From the NCBI GenBank assembly GCA_902546765.1, contig CACCLG010000007.1, forward strand, positions 1 to 50,951: DNA of 50,951 bases, in the 5' to 3' direction. The first letter of the stretch is position 1; every line of letters starts with the position of its first letter. This document shows positions 26,716 through 35,949 of the stretch, one piece after another. The position numbers and the translations under genes are program-made. Origin of the DNA: an uncultured Pelagibacteraceae bacterium. GTDB lineage: Bacteria > Pseudomonadota > Alphaproteobacteria > Pelagibacterales > Pelagibacteraceae. Under the pieces are notes generated by a model. The model did no database searches. It saw nothing but the letters and a program-made list of their open reading frames with translations, and had not been told where the DNA came from.

Positions 26716-29289
26716 ATGGAATTTAAAAAAATCCAGCTTACTGGATTTAAATCATTCGCAGAAAAAACCAACTTTCTTATTGAAGAAGGTTTGACAGGTA
26801 TCGTTGGTCCAAATGGTTGTGGGAAATCAAATATTGTTGAGTCTTTGAGATGGTGTATGGGAGAAACATCAGCAAAAAGTATGAGAGGCTCTGGGATGGA
26901 AGATGTCATATTCTCTGGAACATCAAATAAACCTTCAAAAAATATTGCAGAAGTATCTATTGCTTTAAGTAATGAAAATAAAGACGGACCAATACAATAC
27001 AACGAGCTTGACGAAATAGAAATCAGAAGAAAAATTGAAAAAGATAAAGGATCGAAATTTTACATAAACAATAAGGAAGTTAGAGCAAAAGATGCACAAA
27101 TGTTTTTTGCAGACTTGTCTACTGGAGCACATTCACCATCTTTAATTAGCCAAGGTAGAATTGGAGCTTTAGTTACAGCAGAACCTGCTGACAGAAGAGC
27201 AATACTAGAGGAAGCAGCGGGAATTGCAGGTTTACACGTTAGAAGGCACGAGGCAGAACTTAGATTAAGTGCAGCAGAGAATAACTTAAAAAGAGCAGAC
27301 GAATTGAGAAGACAGCAAGAAAGACAACTTGCAAATTTGCAAAAGCAAGCAGAAGAGGCAGCAAAATATAAATCAGTATCTGAGGAAATTAAAAAAGTTG
27401 AGGCAGGTCTATATTATTTAAAACTTAAAGATATTGATCATGAAATAAAACTAGAAAATGAGATAAATACTGAGGCAGAAGATCAAGTTAAAGAGTTTAA
27501 TTCACAATTAGAAAATTTGGAAAAAAGAATTACAGATGAAACTAACAAGGTAACACCAATTAGAGAGAGAAACATTGAAAATCTATCTAAAATTCAGAGA
27601 CTTAATTTAGAATTAAAAAGTCTTGATGAGGAAAATGAGAGAATTGAGGACGAGATAAAGTCTATAAAAAATTCACTAAGAATGATTGATGAAGATATTG
27701 ATAGGGAAAAAAGTATTGTAATTGATGCAAACTCAAATGAAAAAAGACTTAAAGAGGAAAAAGGCGAGTTAATAGAAATAGATTCTAAATATTACGAAAC
27801 TGAAAAATTATCTAATCAAGATCTAGATGTTGCAAAAGAAAATTTGAAAAGAGAACAAGATAAAGTAGATAGAATTTTAGATACATTTAGTTCACAAATT
27901 TTAAAAAAGAATATTGAACAAATAAATAAAATTATTGATCAGATAACAGCTGCAAAAAATTTAATAAATGAACAAAATAATTCAGCTGCCTTAAAAGTTT
28001 TGGATGAATGTAAGGAGAACTTATCTTATTTAAATATAAAAATTAAAGATGCAGAGGAAGGTGATAAAATCACTGTATTGAACGAGACAAATGAAATAAT
28101 TAAAAAACTTCAAGAAAAATACGCTGATATTTATAGCAATAACCAAAATATTAAAAAAGAATCTGTTAAAAGAAATGAAAGAATTCAAAAGATAGATCTA
28201 GAAATTGAAAGTTGGAAAAATCTATTAACTAATTCTGAAAAAATGGTGAGGGAGTTAAACGATAGAAAAAATAAACAAACATTAAAATTGAATGATCTTG
28301 AAAAACAGCCCCAACTGCAAGCAGAGAAAAAAGGACAGATTTCTGAAAGTTTAAGAATTTCAGAAAAGGAACAAAATGAAAATGAAACTATCATTGTAGA
28401 GATAGATGATAAAATATTAAAATTAAGTAATAAATTAAAAGATACAAAAGAAAATTCTATTGAGATTAGAGAGAGAAAAGCTAGTTCAGGTGCTACTATA
28501 GATGGTTTGAGTAAGAGAAGAAGTGATTTGCTAGAAAGAGTAAGTGCAGAATTAAATCTAAGTGAAGAAAAATTGTTAGAATTTTCAAATTTAGAAAAAG
28601 AAGTTGAATTTCCTGATGTGGTTACACAAGAAGAGTTGCTTGATGAGAAAAAAAGACAAAGGGAAAAATTAGGATCGGTAAATTTAAGAGCTGACGAAGA
28701 AACTTCAAAATATGAAGTAGAAATTAAAAAAATGGAAAAAGACAGAGAAGATCTTGTAACTGCTATTATTAAACTAAAAGAAAGTATTTCTGAGCTTAAT
28801 CAAAAAGGAAGAGAAAGATTACTTGAGGCTTTTGAAAAAGTTAATAGAAAGTTTAATGAAGTTTATACCAAATTATTTAATGGTGGAAATGCAAAACTTG
28901 AGCTTGTTGACTCTGATGATCCATTAGATGCTGGACTAGAAATGTTAGTTAGTCCACCTGGCAAAAGACTTCAATCAATTACTTTGTTATCTGGAGGAGA
29001 ACAAGCTTTAACAGCCCTGTCTTTAATTTTTGCAGTATTCTTAACGAACCCCTCACCGATATGTGTGTTGGATGAAGTTGATGCGCCTCTTGATGATGCT
29101 AACGTTACAAGATTTTGTAATTTGTTAACTGAATTAACTAAAATAACATCTACAAGATTTATAATTGTTACCCACCATGCTTTAACAATGTCAAAGATGG
29201 ATAGACTTTATGGAGTTACAATGCCAGAAAAAGGAATAAGCCAACTTGTTGCTGTTGATCTTCAAAAAGCTGAGAGCATGGTTGCTTAG
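26716..29289 (+). CDS. smc: Chromosome segregation SMC-family ATPase, hinge domain not recognisable
   Basis: Coiled-coil ATPase for chromosome compaction and segregation. Only 857 residues against about 1150 in most alphaproteobacteria. N-terminal head: Walker A GPNGCGKSN (31-39), the Q-loop region, and SLISQGRIGALVTAEPADRR (142-161). Coiled coil about 175-386. C-terminal head: signature LSGGEQAL (758-765) and Walker B ICVLDEVDAPLDD (782-794), then IIVTHH. Segments DEDIDREKSIVIDA (325-338) and EIESWKNLL (496-504) match the alphaproteobacterial arms before and after the hinge. Between them, residues about 387-487 hold only helical, glycine-poor sequence (one glycine), with no hinge-like fold. 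Both arms are also short. Gene is uninterrupted, so this is not a frameshift. Confidence 0.93.
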   Translation: MEFKKIQLTGFKSFAEKTNFLIEEGLTGIVGPNGCGKSNIVESLRWCMGETSAKSMRGSGMEDVIFSGTSNKPSKNIAEVSIALSNENKDGPIQYNELDEIEIRRKIEKDKGSKFYINNKEVRAKDAQMFFADLSTGAHSPSLISQGRIGALVTAEPADRRAILEEAAGIAGLHVRRHEAELRLSAAENNLKRADELRRQQERQLANLQKQAEEAAKYKSVSEEIKKVEAGLYYLKLKDIDHEIKLENEINTEAEDQVKEFNSQLENLEKRITDETNKVTPIRERNIENLSKIQRLNLELKSLDEENERIEDEIKSIKNSLRMIDEDIDREKSIVIDANSNEKRLKEEKGELIEIDSKYYETEKLSNQDLDVAKENLKREQDKVDRILDTFSSQILKKNIEQINKIIDQITAAKNLINEQNNSAALKVLDECKENLSYLNIKIKDAEEGDKITVLNETNEIIKKLQEKYADIYSNNQNIKKESVKRNERIQKIDLEIESWKNLLTNSEKMVRELNDRKNKQTLKLNDLEKQPQLQAEKKGQISESLRISEKEQNENETIIVEIDDKILKLSNKLKDTKENSIEIRERKASSGATIDGLSKRRSDLLERVSAELNLSEEKLLEFSNLEKEVEFPDVVTQEELLDEKKRQREKLGSVNLRADEETSKYEVEIKKMEKDREDLVTAIIKLKESISELNQKGRERLLEAFEKVNRKFNEVYTKLFNGGNAKLELVDSDDPLDAGLEMLVSPPGKRLQSITLLSGGEQALTALSLIFAVFLTNPSPICVLDEVDAPLDDANVTRFCNLLTELTKITSTRFIIVTHHALTMSKMDRLYGVTMPEKGISQLVAVDLQKAESMVA

Positions 29290-29294
29290 GACAA

Positions 29295-29570
29295 ATGTCA
29301 GAGGATGAATTCAAATCTCGCTTAAAAATTGCAAAAAATAAAGCAGAAGTTCACAAGGATCAAAAAAATCCAAAATCTAGCTCCAACATGGGAACAGCGT
29401 TCAAAATGAGCACAGAATTGGTTTCTGCAGTAGCTGTTGGGACAATTATTGGGTTTATTTTAGACAATTGGTTTGGTACTAAGCCATGGTTAATTTTAAT
29501 ATTTTTTTTTGTAGGGGTGGCTGCTGGAATTATGAACGTAGTTAAAACCGCAAAAAAAATGCAAAAATAG
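29295..29570 (+). CDS. atpI: ATP synthase accessory protein AtpI/AtpZ
   Basis: 91-residue protein with two membrane helices. The AtpI-like pattern VGTIIGFILDNWFGTKPWLILIFF and GVAAGIMNVVKTAKK (in two blocks, about 50-88) is typical of the gene in front of the Fo subunits; it assists c-ring assembly or Mg2+ supply. It lies 5 nt after smc and 7 nt before atpB, which makes it the head of the Fo block and possibly cotranscribed with smc. Confidence 0.92.
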   Translation: MSEDEFKSRLKIAKNKAEVHKDQKNPKSSSNMGTAFKMSTELVSAVAVGTIIGFILDNWFGTKPWLILIFFFVGVAAGIMNVVKTAKKMQK

Positions 29571-29577
29571 ATTACAG

Positions 29578-30312
29578 ATGGCAGCAAACCCAATGAACCA
29601 ATTCAATGTTTACCGGATTGGTCCAGAAATAAAATTAGGTAACGTTGATATTTCATTTACTAACGCAAGTTTATTTATGGTTATTAGTACTATAGCTATT
29701 TTGATTGTTTTAAACTTAGGAGCTAAAAAAAAATCACTAATACCAGATAAATTGCAACTGCTTGCCGAATTAAGTTATTCATTTGTATCAAAAATGATCA
29801 GTGACACAGCTGGAACAAAAGCAAAACCATATTTCTCATTTATATTTTCACTTTTTATGTTTGTCCTCTTTTGCAATATGTTTGGGATGATCCCTTATTC
29901 ATTTACGGTCACAAGTCACATAATAGTTACTTTTGTGCTTGCAGCTTTTATATTTATTGGAGTTACAATTATTGGATTCATTAAACACGGCCTTGGTTAC
30001 TTAAAATTATTTGTGCCAAGTGGAGTTCCAATGGTTCTCTTACCATTGATTGTTATAATAGAAATTATTTCTTATCTAAGTAGGCCGATTAGTTTGTCAG
30101 TAAGATTATTTGCAAATATGATGGCTGGTCATACCATGATGAAAGTATTTGGAGGATTTGTTGTTAGTCTTGGAATAGTAGGAGGATGGCTACCATTAAG
30201 TTTTTCAGTTGCGCTAACAGGTTTGGAGATACTAGTTGCTTTTCTTCAAGCTTATGTTTTTGCAATATTAACGTGCATCTATTTAAATGATGCATTAAAT
30301 TTACACCATTAA
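29578..30312 (+). CDS. atpB: ATP synthase Fo subunit a (AtpB)
   Basis: Membrane subunit forming the proton half-channels against the c-ring. 244 residues, five to six helices. The essential arginine is R176 in LSVRLFANMMAGH; the last helix has EILVAFLQAYVFAILTCIYL. As in other alphaproteobacteria the Fo genes atpI-B-E-F'-F are separate from the F1 operon, which is not in this window. Confidence 0.98.
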   Translation: MAANPMNQFNVYRIGPEIKLGNVDISFTNASLFMVISTIAILIVLNLGAKKKSLIPDKLQLLAELSYSFVSKMISDTAGTKAKPYFSFIFSLFMFVLFCNMFGMIPYSFTVTSHIIVTFVLAAFIFIGVTIIGFIKHGLGYLKLFVPSGVPMVLLPLIVIIEIISYLSRPISLSVRLFANMMAGHTMMKVFGGFVVSLGIVGGWLPLSFSVALTGLEILVAFLQAYVFAILTCIYLNDALNLHH

Positions 30313-30320
30313 CAACTTAT

Positions 30321-30327
30321 AAGGAGG
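30321..30327 (+). promoter_or_regulatory. Strong Shine-Dalgarno sequence of atpE
   Basis: AAGGAGG lies 5 nt before the atpE ATG at 30333. Most genes here have weak or no Shine-Dalgarno sequence, so this full match stands out. It fits the need to make about ten c subunits for each a subunit. Confidence 0.85.
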
Positions 30328-30332
30328 ATATA

Positions 30333-30560
30333 ATGGAATTAGAAGCAGCAAAAATGATTGGAGCAGGACTTGCGGCAATAGCTCTTGCGGGCGCTGGAGT
30401 AGGAATAGGAATAATTTTTGGAAACTACCTATCAGGCGCGATGAGAAATCCATCTGCAGCTCAAAAACAATTTCCAAATTTGCTTTTAGGTTTTGCATTA
30501 GCCGAAGCAACTGGATTATTTGGTCTAGTAGTTGCACTGATTATTTTATTCGCATTTTAA
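30333..30560 (+). CDS. atpE: ATP synthase Fo subunit c (AtpE)
   Basis: Proteolipid of the rotor ring. 75 residues forming a helical hairpin: glycine/alanine-rich first helix (AGLAAIALAGAGVGIGIIFG, about 11-30), polar loop with RNPSAAQKQ, and second helix carrying the proton-binding E58 in FALAEATGLFGLVVALI. It lacks the extra sodium-site residues of Na+-type rings, so a proton ring is likely. Preceded by the strongest Shine-Dalgarno sequence that I noticed in the window. Confidence 0.98.
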   Translation: MELEAAKMIGAGLAAIALAGAGVGIGIIFGNYLSGAMRNPSAAQKQFPNLLLGFALAEATGLFGLVVALIILFAF

Positions 30561-30563
30561 TTA

Positions 30564-31151
30564 ATGCTAAAAAAAATAATTATTAAATTTCTTTTTAGCT
30601 TTGTACTAATTACAAAAGTACAGAGTGCTGAAAATGGAGGTATGCCACAATTAAATCCAGAGTTTTGGATATCTCAAATTGTTTGGTTAGTTATAACATT
30701 TGGTGCTTTGTATATTATTTTGTCGAAGATAATACTGCCAAAAATAAGTGATAATTTAGAAAGTAGAAGGTCACAAATTTTGGAGAATATAGAGATTGCT
30801 GAAAAACAAAGAGAGGAAAGTGAAGATAAAATAAAAGAATTTGATAAAATTATTTTAAATAGCAAACTAGAGGCAAAAAATTTGTTTAATGAGGCTCGTC
30901 AAAAAATACTGGATGATATAGATAAAAAAAGATCTGAATTAGAGACGAATTTAGAGGAAGAAATAGAAATTGCCGAAAAAGAAATTCAAAATTTAAATAA
31001 AAGTTCGGCAGAGAATATAAAAAAAATAGCCACAGAAACTTCTTCGGGTTTGATAAAACAACTCATCGGAGAAGAGATCAACAAAGAAAACATCTCATCA
31101 ATTGTAAATGATCTAACAAATAATTCCAAGGAGAATAGAAAAAATGTTTGA
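30564..31151 (+). CDS. atpG: ATP synthase Fo subunit b' (AtpF')
   Basis: Peripheral-stalk subunit, 195 residues. An N-terminal hydrophobic signal-like segment, then LNPEFWISQIVWLVITFGALYIILSKIILP as the membrane helix, then a long charged coiled coil. The NPEFW/Q-WL-I-F pattern and the order a-c-b'-b identify it as b' of alphaproteobacteria and phototrophs. The symbol atpG is used for b' in some annotations but for gamma in others, so it should be read with care. It overlaps atpF by 8 nt. Confidence 0.93.
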   Translation: MLKKIIIKFLFSFVLITKVQSAENGGMPQLNPEFWISQIVWLVITFGALYIILSKIILPKISDNLESRRSQILENIEIAEKQREESEDKIKEFDKIILNSKLEAKNLFNEARQKILDDIDKKRSELETNLEEEIEIAEKEIQNLNKSSAENIKKIATETSSGLIKQLIGEEINKENISSIVNDLTNNSKENRKNV

Positions 31152-31638
31152 TGCAACTTTTTGGGTAGCTGTTTCATTTGTAATATTTTTTGTAGGCTTG
31201 ATTTATTTAAAAGTTCCTCAAAATGTGAATGGTTTGCTGACGAAGATGATCGTTGAAATAAAAAACGAAATTGATGAGAGTGAAAAACTAAGATCTGAGT
31301 CAAAAAAATTATTAGATGATGCACAAAGCAAATTAAATTCTGCAGAACAGGAAAAGAAAAAAATTATCGACCAAGCGAACATTGAAGCAGAAAAGCTTAT
31401 AAAAGATATGAGTGAAAAATTCTCAAAATCAGCAGAAATAAAGAAAAATTTAGCTAATATAAAAATATCTCAAATGAAAGATGCTGCAATTAAAGATGTC
31501 AAAGATACATCCATCAAAATTGCAATTGAAGCAGTTAAAAAAACAATATCAACCTCGGTAGATAAATCAAAGTTAGATACACTATTTGAAAAAAATCTTG
31601 AGGAAACCAAAATTGAATTAAAAAAGGTTAATTCGTAA
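31144..31638 (+). CDS. atpF: ATP synthase Fo subunit b (AtpF)
   Basis: Second peripheral-stalk subunit, 164 residues: N-terminal membrane helix (FWVAVSFVIFFVGLIYLKV, about 5-23) and a lysine/glutamate-rich coiled coil that continues to the C-terminus and should contact the delta subunit. It overlaps b' by 8 nt and ends 49 nt before crtI. Last gene of the Fo block; whether transcription continues into the crt genes cannot be decided from sequence. Confidence 0.95.
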   Translation: MFDATFWVAVSFVIFFVGLIYLKVPQNVNGLLTKMIVEIKNEIDESEKLRSESKKLLDDAQSKLNSAEQEKKKIIDQANIEAEKLIKDMSEKFSKSAEIKKNLANIKISQMKDAAIKDVKDTSIKIAIEAVKKTISTSVDKSKLDTLFEKNLEETKIELKKVNS

Positions 31639-31687
31639 CAGATATTGTAAAGGTCGTTTTTTTTCAAAAATAAGATAAATTTAAAAG

Positions 31688-33139
31688 ATGAATTCAGTAG
31701 TAATTGGATCTGGTTTTGGGGGTATAGCCTCAGCGCTAAGATTGAGAGCAAAAAATCATAATGTAACTTTAATTGAAAAGCATAATGATTTAGGTGGAAG
31801 AGCGCGAGTATTTAAAAAAAATGGATTTACTTTTGATGCTGGTCCAACAGTTATTACAGCTCCTTATTTAATTGAGGAACTTTTTGAATTATTTAACAAA
31901 ACTTCAAAAAGCTACATTGAATTAAAGCCTTTAAATGTTTGGTACAGATTTGTTTTTGAAGATGGTAGTGAATTTGATTACTCAGGTGATGATGAGAAAA
32001 TGAAAGTTCAAATTGAGAAAATAAGTAAAGAGGATTTTATTGGATATGAAAACTTAGTAAATTTTACAAAAAAAATATTTGATAAAGGATTTACTGAATT
32101 ATCAGATGTCCCATTTGATAAACCTTTATTTATGTTTAAACAAATACCATCATTGCTTAAACTAAAAAGCTATAAATCAGTGTATAGCTTGGTATCTTCT
32201 TATGTTAAAAATGACAAGTTGAGAAGATTATTGAGCATGCATCCTTTATTAGTAGGAGGAAATCCTTTCACCACGACATCAATTTATGGATTAATATTAT
32301 ATTTAGAAAAAAAATGGGGAATTCACTACTCCATGGGTGGTACAGGTCAAATAGTAAGTGGTTTAGAAAAACTTATGCTCGAAGAAAAAATTAAAATTAT
32401 AAAAGGAAAAGAAGTTGTAGAAGTAATTACAAAAAATAAAAAAATTAGGTCTGTAAAGCTTGATGATGGAAGTGAATTAGATGCGAATAATGTTATTTGT
32501 AATGCAGATCCTCCAGCAGTTTATTCAAGTCTAATGAATGAAAAATTAAGTACATTTTTTAAGTATAAGATGAAACGTATGCAATACTCTATGGGTTTAT
32601 TTGTGTATTACTTTGGTACAAAAAAGAAATATGAAAATATTGAACATCACACCATAAAGTTTGGAGAAAAATATGAGGAACATTTAAATGACATATTTAA
32701 TAATAAAATATTGAATAAAGATATAAGCTATTACCTACATAGGCCTACTGCTACTGACGAGGCGATGGCACCAAAAGGCCATGATTGTTTTTATGTTTTA
32801 GTTCCTGTGCCTAACAATCAGTCTGGCATTAATTGGAGCGAGAAAGGTGAGGAAATGAAAAATCTGGTCATCGATAAAATGCAAAATTTAATGCCAGATC
32901 TTCGAAAAAACATTGTAGAGGACTTCTATTTAACTCCTGATTATTTTGAAAAAGAATTAAATACAAAATTTGGCTCTGGCTTCTCAATACAACCAAAATT
33001 TACTCAGTCAGCATATTTCAGATTTCATAATAAATCTGAGATATTTGATGGTCTATACTTTGTTGGTGCAGGGACACATCCTGGCGCAGGTGTACCAGGA
33101 GTTTTGTCCTCAGCGAAGGTACTAGACAAGATACTCTAA
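31688..33139 (+). CDS. crtI: Phytoene desaturase (CrtI)
   Basis: FAD-dependent enzyme that converts phytoene to lycopene. 483 residues. N-terminal VVIGSGFGGIASALRLRAK (about 4-22) and EKHNDLGGRARVFKKNGF with TFDAGPTVITAP; the carotenoid-oxidoreductase C-terminus YFVGAGTHPGAGVPGVLSSA (about 457-476) is diagnostic. Start of crtI-crtB-crtY-blh with 1-nt overlap to crtB (TAATG). The 49-nt gap before it has TTGTAA and A+T-rich -10-like sequence but nothing decisive. Confidence 0.97.
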   Translation: MNSVVIGSGFGGIASALRLRAKNHNVTLIEKHNDLGGRARVFKKNGFTFDAGPTVITAPYLIEELFELFNKTSKSYIELKPLNVWYRFVFEDGSEFDYSGDDEKMKVQIEKISKEDFIGYENLVNFTKKIFDKGFTELSDVPFDKPLFMFKQIPSLLKLKSYKSVYSLVSSYVKNDKLRRLLSMHPLLVGGNPFTTTSIYGLILYLEKKWGIHYSMGGTGQIVSGLEKLMLEEKIKIIKGKEVVEVITKNKKIRSVKLDDGSELDANNVICNADPPAVYSSLMNEKLSTFFKYKMKRMQYSMGLFVYYFGTKKKYENIEHHTIKFGEKYEEHLNDIFNNKILNKDISYYLHRPTATDEAMAPKGHDCFYVLVPVPNNQSGINWSEKGEEMKNLVIDKMQNLMPDLRKNIVEDFYLTPDYFEKELNTKFGSGFSIQPKFTQSAYFRFHNKSEIFDGLYFVGAGTHPGAGVPGVLSSAKVLDKIL

Positions 33140-33993
33140 TGAATAATCAAAACTATTTATCGATTTATGCAAAATCATTTTCTTGGGCAGGTTTTTTTCT
33201 AAATAAAAAGACTTATCAAAAGTGCTCTGATTTATACACTTTTTGTCGATATTTAGATAATATTGCAGATGAAACTGGAGAATTAGAAACTAAGAAATTA
33301 AAATTCAAAGAATTTAAAAATGATTTTAAATCAAAAAATTTCTCAAATCCAATAATTGAAAGAATGTGGAAATTAGTTGCCGATACAAATATTTCAACGA
33401 AAATTGTTTATGATTTATTTGATGGTGTTGAAGGTGATTTAGAGGAAAAAGTAGAATTGAAGTCTGAAAAAGAATTATTGATATATTCATATAGAGTTGC
33501 TGGAACTGTTGGATTAATGATGGCAAAAATTCTTAATGTAAAAAAAGAGAGTGCCTTTAAAGCTGCAATCGATTTAGGGATAGCTATGCAATTAACAAAT
33601 ATATCTAGAGATGTGATTGAAGATCAAAATCTCAATAGATATTATATAAAGTCTGATATCAAAGAAATCAAAGATACTTTAGAACTTGCTGAAATTTTTT
33701 ACAGGAGTTGTTTTTATTACATAAAAGATATTCCTTTTCGTTTAAGATTTTCAATTTGTGTTGCAAGAAGAGTGTATAGAGAAATAGGATTTCAAATTAA
33801 AAAAAATAGTAATTTTGAAGAGTATAAAAATTCTGGGAAAATATTTGTAAATAATTTTGGTAAAATAATACAAACTTTAATATCTTTATTGGATATGATT
33901 AAGCTGAGCTTAATGACTAATCAAGAAATTAGTTATACTCAAAATAAGCACAAAATTATCATGGAAGAAATTAATTTAAATGAAAGATTTTGA
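33139..33993 (+). CDS. crtB: Phytoene synthase (CrtB)
   Basis: Condenses two geranylgeranyl diphosphates to phytoene. 284 residues. First Asp-rich motif in YTFCRYLDNIADETG (about 31-45) and second in LTNISRDVIEDQNLNRYY (about 153-170). RVAGTVGLMMAKIL matches the substrate pocket. Squalene-synthase-type enzymes are related, but the adjacent crtI and crtY decide the call. Overlaps crtY by 14 nt. Confidence 0.96.
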   Translation: MNNQNYLSIYAKSFSWAGFFLNKKTYQKCSDLYTFCRYLDNIADETGELETKKLKFKEFKNDFKSKNFSNPIIERMWKLVADTNISTKIVYDLFDGVEGDLEEKVELKSEKELLIYSYRVAGTVGLMMAKILNVKKESAFKAAIDLGIAMQLTNISRDVIEDQNLNRYYIKSDIKEIKDTLELAEIFYRSCFYYIKDIPFRLRFSICVARRVYREIGFQIKKNSNFEEYKNSGKIFVNNFGKIIQTLISLLDMIKLSLMTNQEISYTQNKHKIIMEEINLNERF

Positions 33994-35053
33994 TATTGTA
34001 ATTATTGGAGGGGGGTGTAGTGGATTATCTTTAGCCTATCAATTAGAAATTAATTCAAAATTAAAAGGTAGATCTTTAGCTATAATTGATAATAGAGATA
34101 AATATTTTAGAGACAAAACTTGGTCTTTTTGGAAAGTAAATCAACATGATTTTGAAGATTGTGTGATAAAAAGCTGGAAACAATTTTCAGTTAATTCTAA
34201 AGATGGAACTTTATATAAGGATTGTAATAAATATCCATATCAATCAATAGATAGTGGTTTGTTCTATAATAAAATTTTAATTAAACTTAAACAAAATAAA
34301 AATATTTATTTTTTTAAAAGCAAAAACGAGATTAACACAAATTCTTCTATAGTTTTTAATAGCATTCCAGAAATTAGTAAAACTGGTGATAAGCTTTGGC
34401 AACACTTTTGTGGATATGAAATTGAAACTGATAAAGAATTTTTTGATGAAGAAATTATGAATCTTATGGATTTTGATTGCGATCAAAAAGACAGTGTTCA
34501 TTTTTTTTATACTCTTCCATTTTCAAAAAATAAAGCTCTAGTTGAAACTACATGGTTATCAACAATGAACAATCAAGAAGAAGAAGAATACGACCAACAA
34601 CTTATAGATTATATCGAAAATCATCTTAATCTTAAAAATTATAGGATTACGTACAAAGAAGTTGGTAAAATCCCTTTATTTAGAACTTCTAACATAAATA
34701 ATCAAAATTTAGTAAATATTGGAACTGCAGGTGGCATGACTAGGCTAAGTACGGGATATACGTTTTTAAACATTCAGGAACAATCAAAATATTTAGCAAA
34801 AAACATAGAAAAATTTAGATCTAATAAAGCCTTCAAAATAGCCACAAAATACGAGTTTTTAGATAAAATTTTCTTAAGAGTTTTAAAAAAAAGTCCAAAA
34901 ATAATGCCTAATGTATTTTATAAAATGTTCAACTCAAAATCAGAGGCAATTATAAATTTTTTATCCAACAAAAGTCATTTGGGTGAAGATTTATCAATTA
35001 TATTAAAAATGCCCAAAATACCTTTTTTAAAAGCTATATTCCAACAAAAATGA
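33980..35053 (+). CDS. crtY: Lycopene beta-cyclase (CrtY)
   Basis: Cyclises lycopene to beta-carotene. 357 residues. FAD-binding DFDIVIIGGGCSGLSLAYQL pattern at the N-terminus, the DKTWSFWKVNQHDF region typical of CrtY, LPFSKNKALVETTWLS (catalytic glutamate region), and GTAGGMTRLSTGYTF near residue 250. Translationally coupled to crtB (14-nt overlap) and blh (ATGA). Confidence 0.95.
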   Translation: MKDFDIVIIGGGCSGLSLAYQLEINSKLKGRSLAIIDNRDKYFRDKTWSFWKVNQHDFEDCVIKSWKQFSVNSKDGTLYKDCNKYPYQSIDSGLFYNKILIKLKQNKNIYFFKSKNEINTNSSIVFNSIPEISKTGDKLWQHFCGYEIETDKEFFDEEIMNLMDFDCDQKDSVHFFYTLPFSKNKALVETTWLSTMNNQEEEEYDQQLIDYIENHLNLKNYRITYKEVGKIPLFRTSNINNQNLVNIGTAGGMTRLSTGYTFLNIQEQSKYLAKNIEKFRSNKAFKIATKYEFLDKIFLRVLKKSPKIMPNVFYKMFNSKSEAIINFLSNKSHLGEDLSIILKMPKIPFLKAIFQQK

Positions 35054-35949
35054 TTAAAAAAATTAATTATAATCACTCTTTGATTTTTTTTATATTGTGC
35101 ATTTTTTTATCCTCTTTTGATTACTTAAGATCAAATTCATTTATTCTAATATGTTTTTTTTTAATTTTAATCTTAGGTGTTTCACATGGCGCTTTGGATA
35201 ATATTAAAGGAAGAAAATTAATTAAAATTCTAAAAATTAAAAATATTTCCTATTTTTATTTAGCATATATTTTGATTGGTTTAGGTATTATTTTGTTGTG
35301 GATACTATTTCCACAAAGTTTATTGCTACTATTTTTGATTATTGCATCTTACCATTTTGGTAAGGAAGACTCAGAATTTATAAGTAAAAATAAAAAACAA
35401 AGTATTTTTTTAAAAACTTTTAAAGGGTCAATTATAATAGTTTCACCATTACTCTTTAATCAAAATAAAACTTTAGAAATATTTAATTCTATAAATTTTG
35501 ATTTATCTAATACTTTGTTAGTAAAAATTGAGTTTTTAGTAATTTTACTTCTTCTATCATTTGTATCAAATTTAATATTATCTTTTAATAAAAATTATGA
35601 TGAAAAGTCCATTTTATTTATGGATTTTTTTTCAATAATTACTTTAAATATTTTTTTAAACCCTTTACTGGCATTTACAATTTATTTTTGCTTTCTACAT
35701 TCATTTAGACATTCCATTAAACTGATATTTGAACTTAATAAAAATTTTAAAATAGGTATTTTTCTATTTATTAAAAAAGCGCTTCCACTTACTTTTATAA
35801 CTGGAATTATTTTTATAGTAGCTTTAAATTTTTTAAATTATGAGTTTAAACTAAATGAAAGTGTGAATATGGTAATATTTATTGGATTGGCCTCATTAAC
35901 ATTTCCACATATATTGCTTGAATACTTAATTGAGAAAAATGAAAAATAA
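35050..35949 (+). CDS. blh: Beta-carotene 15,15'-dioxygenase, Brp/Blh family
   Basis: Integral membrane enzyme that cleaves beta-carotene to two retinals. 299 residues, strongly hydrophobic. Iron-binding histidine motifs are visible: GVSHGALDNIKGRK, IASYHFGKEDSEF and FCFLHSFRHSIKL. Its position directly after crtY shows that the pathway is meant to produce retinal, most likely for proteorhodopsin. No rhodopsin gene lies in the window. It overlaps ispH by 11 nt when ispH begins at 35939. Confidence 0.94.
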   Translation: MIKKINYNHSLIFFILCIFLSSFDYLRSNSFILICFFLILILGVSHGALDNIKGRKLIKILKIKNISYFYLAYILIGLGIILLWILFPQSLLLLFLIIASYHFGKEDSEFISKNKKQSIFLKTFKGSIIIVSPLLFNQNKTLEIFNSINFDLSNTLLVKIEFLVILLLLSFVSNLILSFNKNYDEKSILFMDFFSIITLNIFLNPLLAFTIYFCFLHSFRHSIKLIFELNKNFKIGIFLFIKKALPLTFITGIIFIVALNFLNYEFKLNESVNMVIFIGLASLTFPHILLEYLIEKNEK

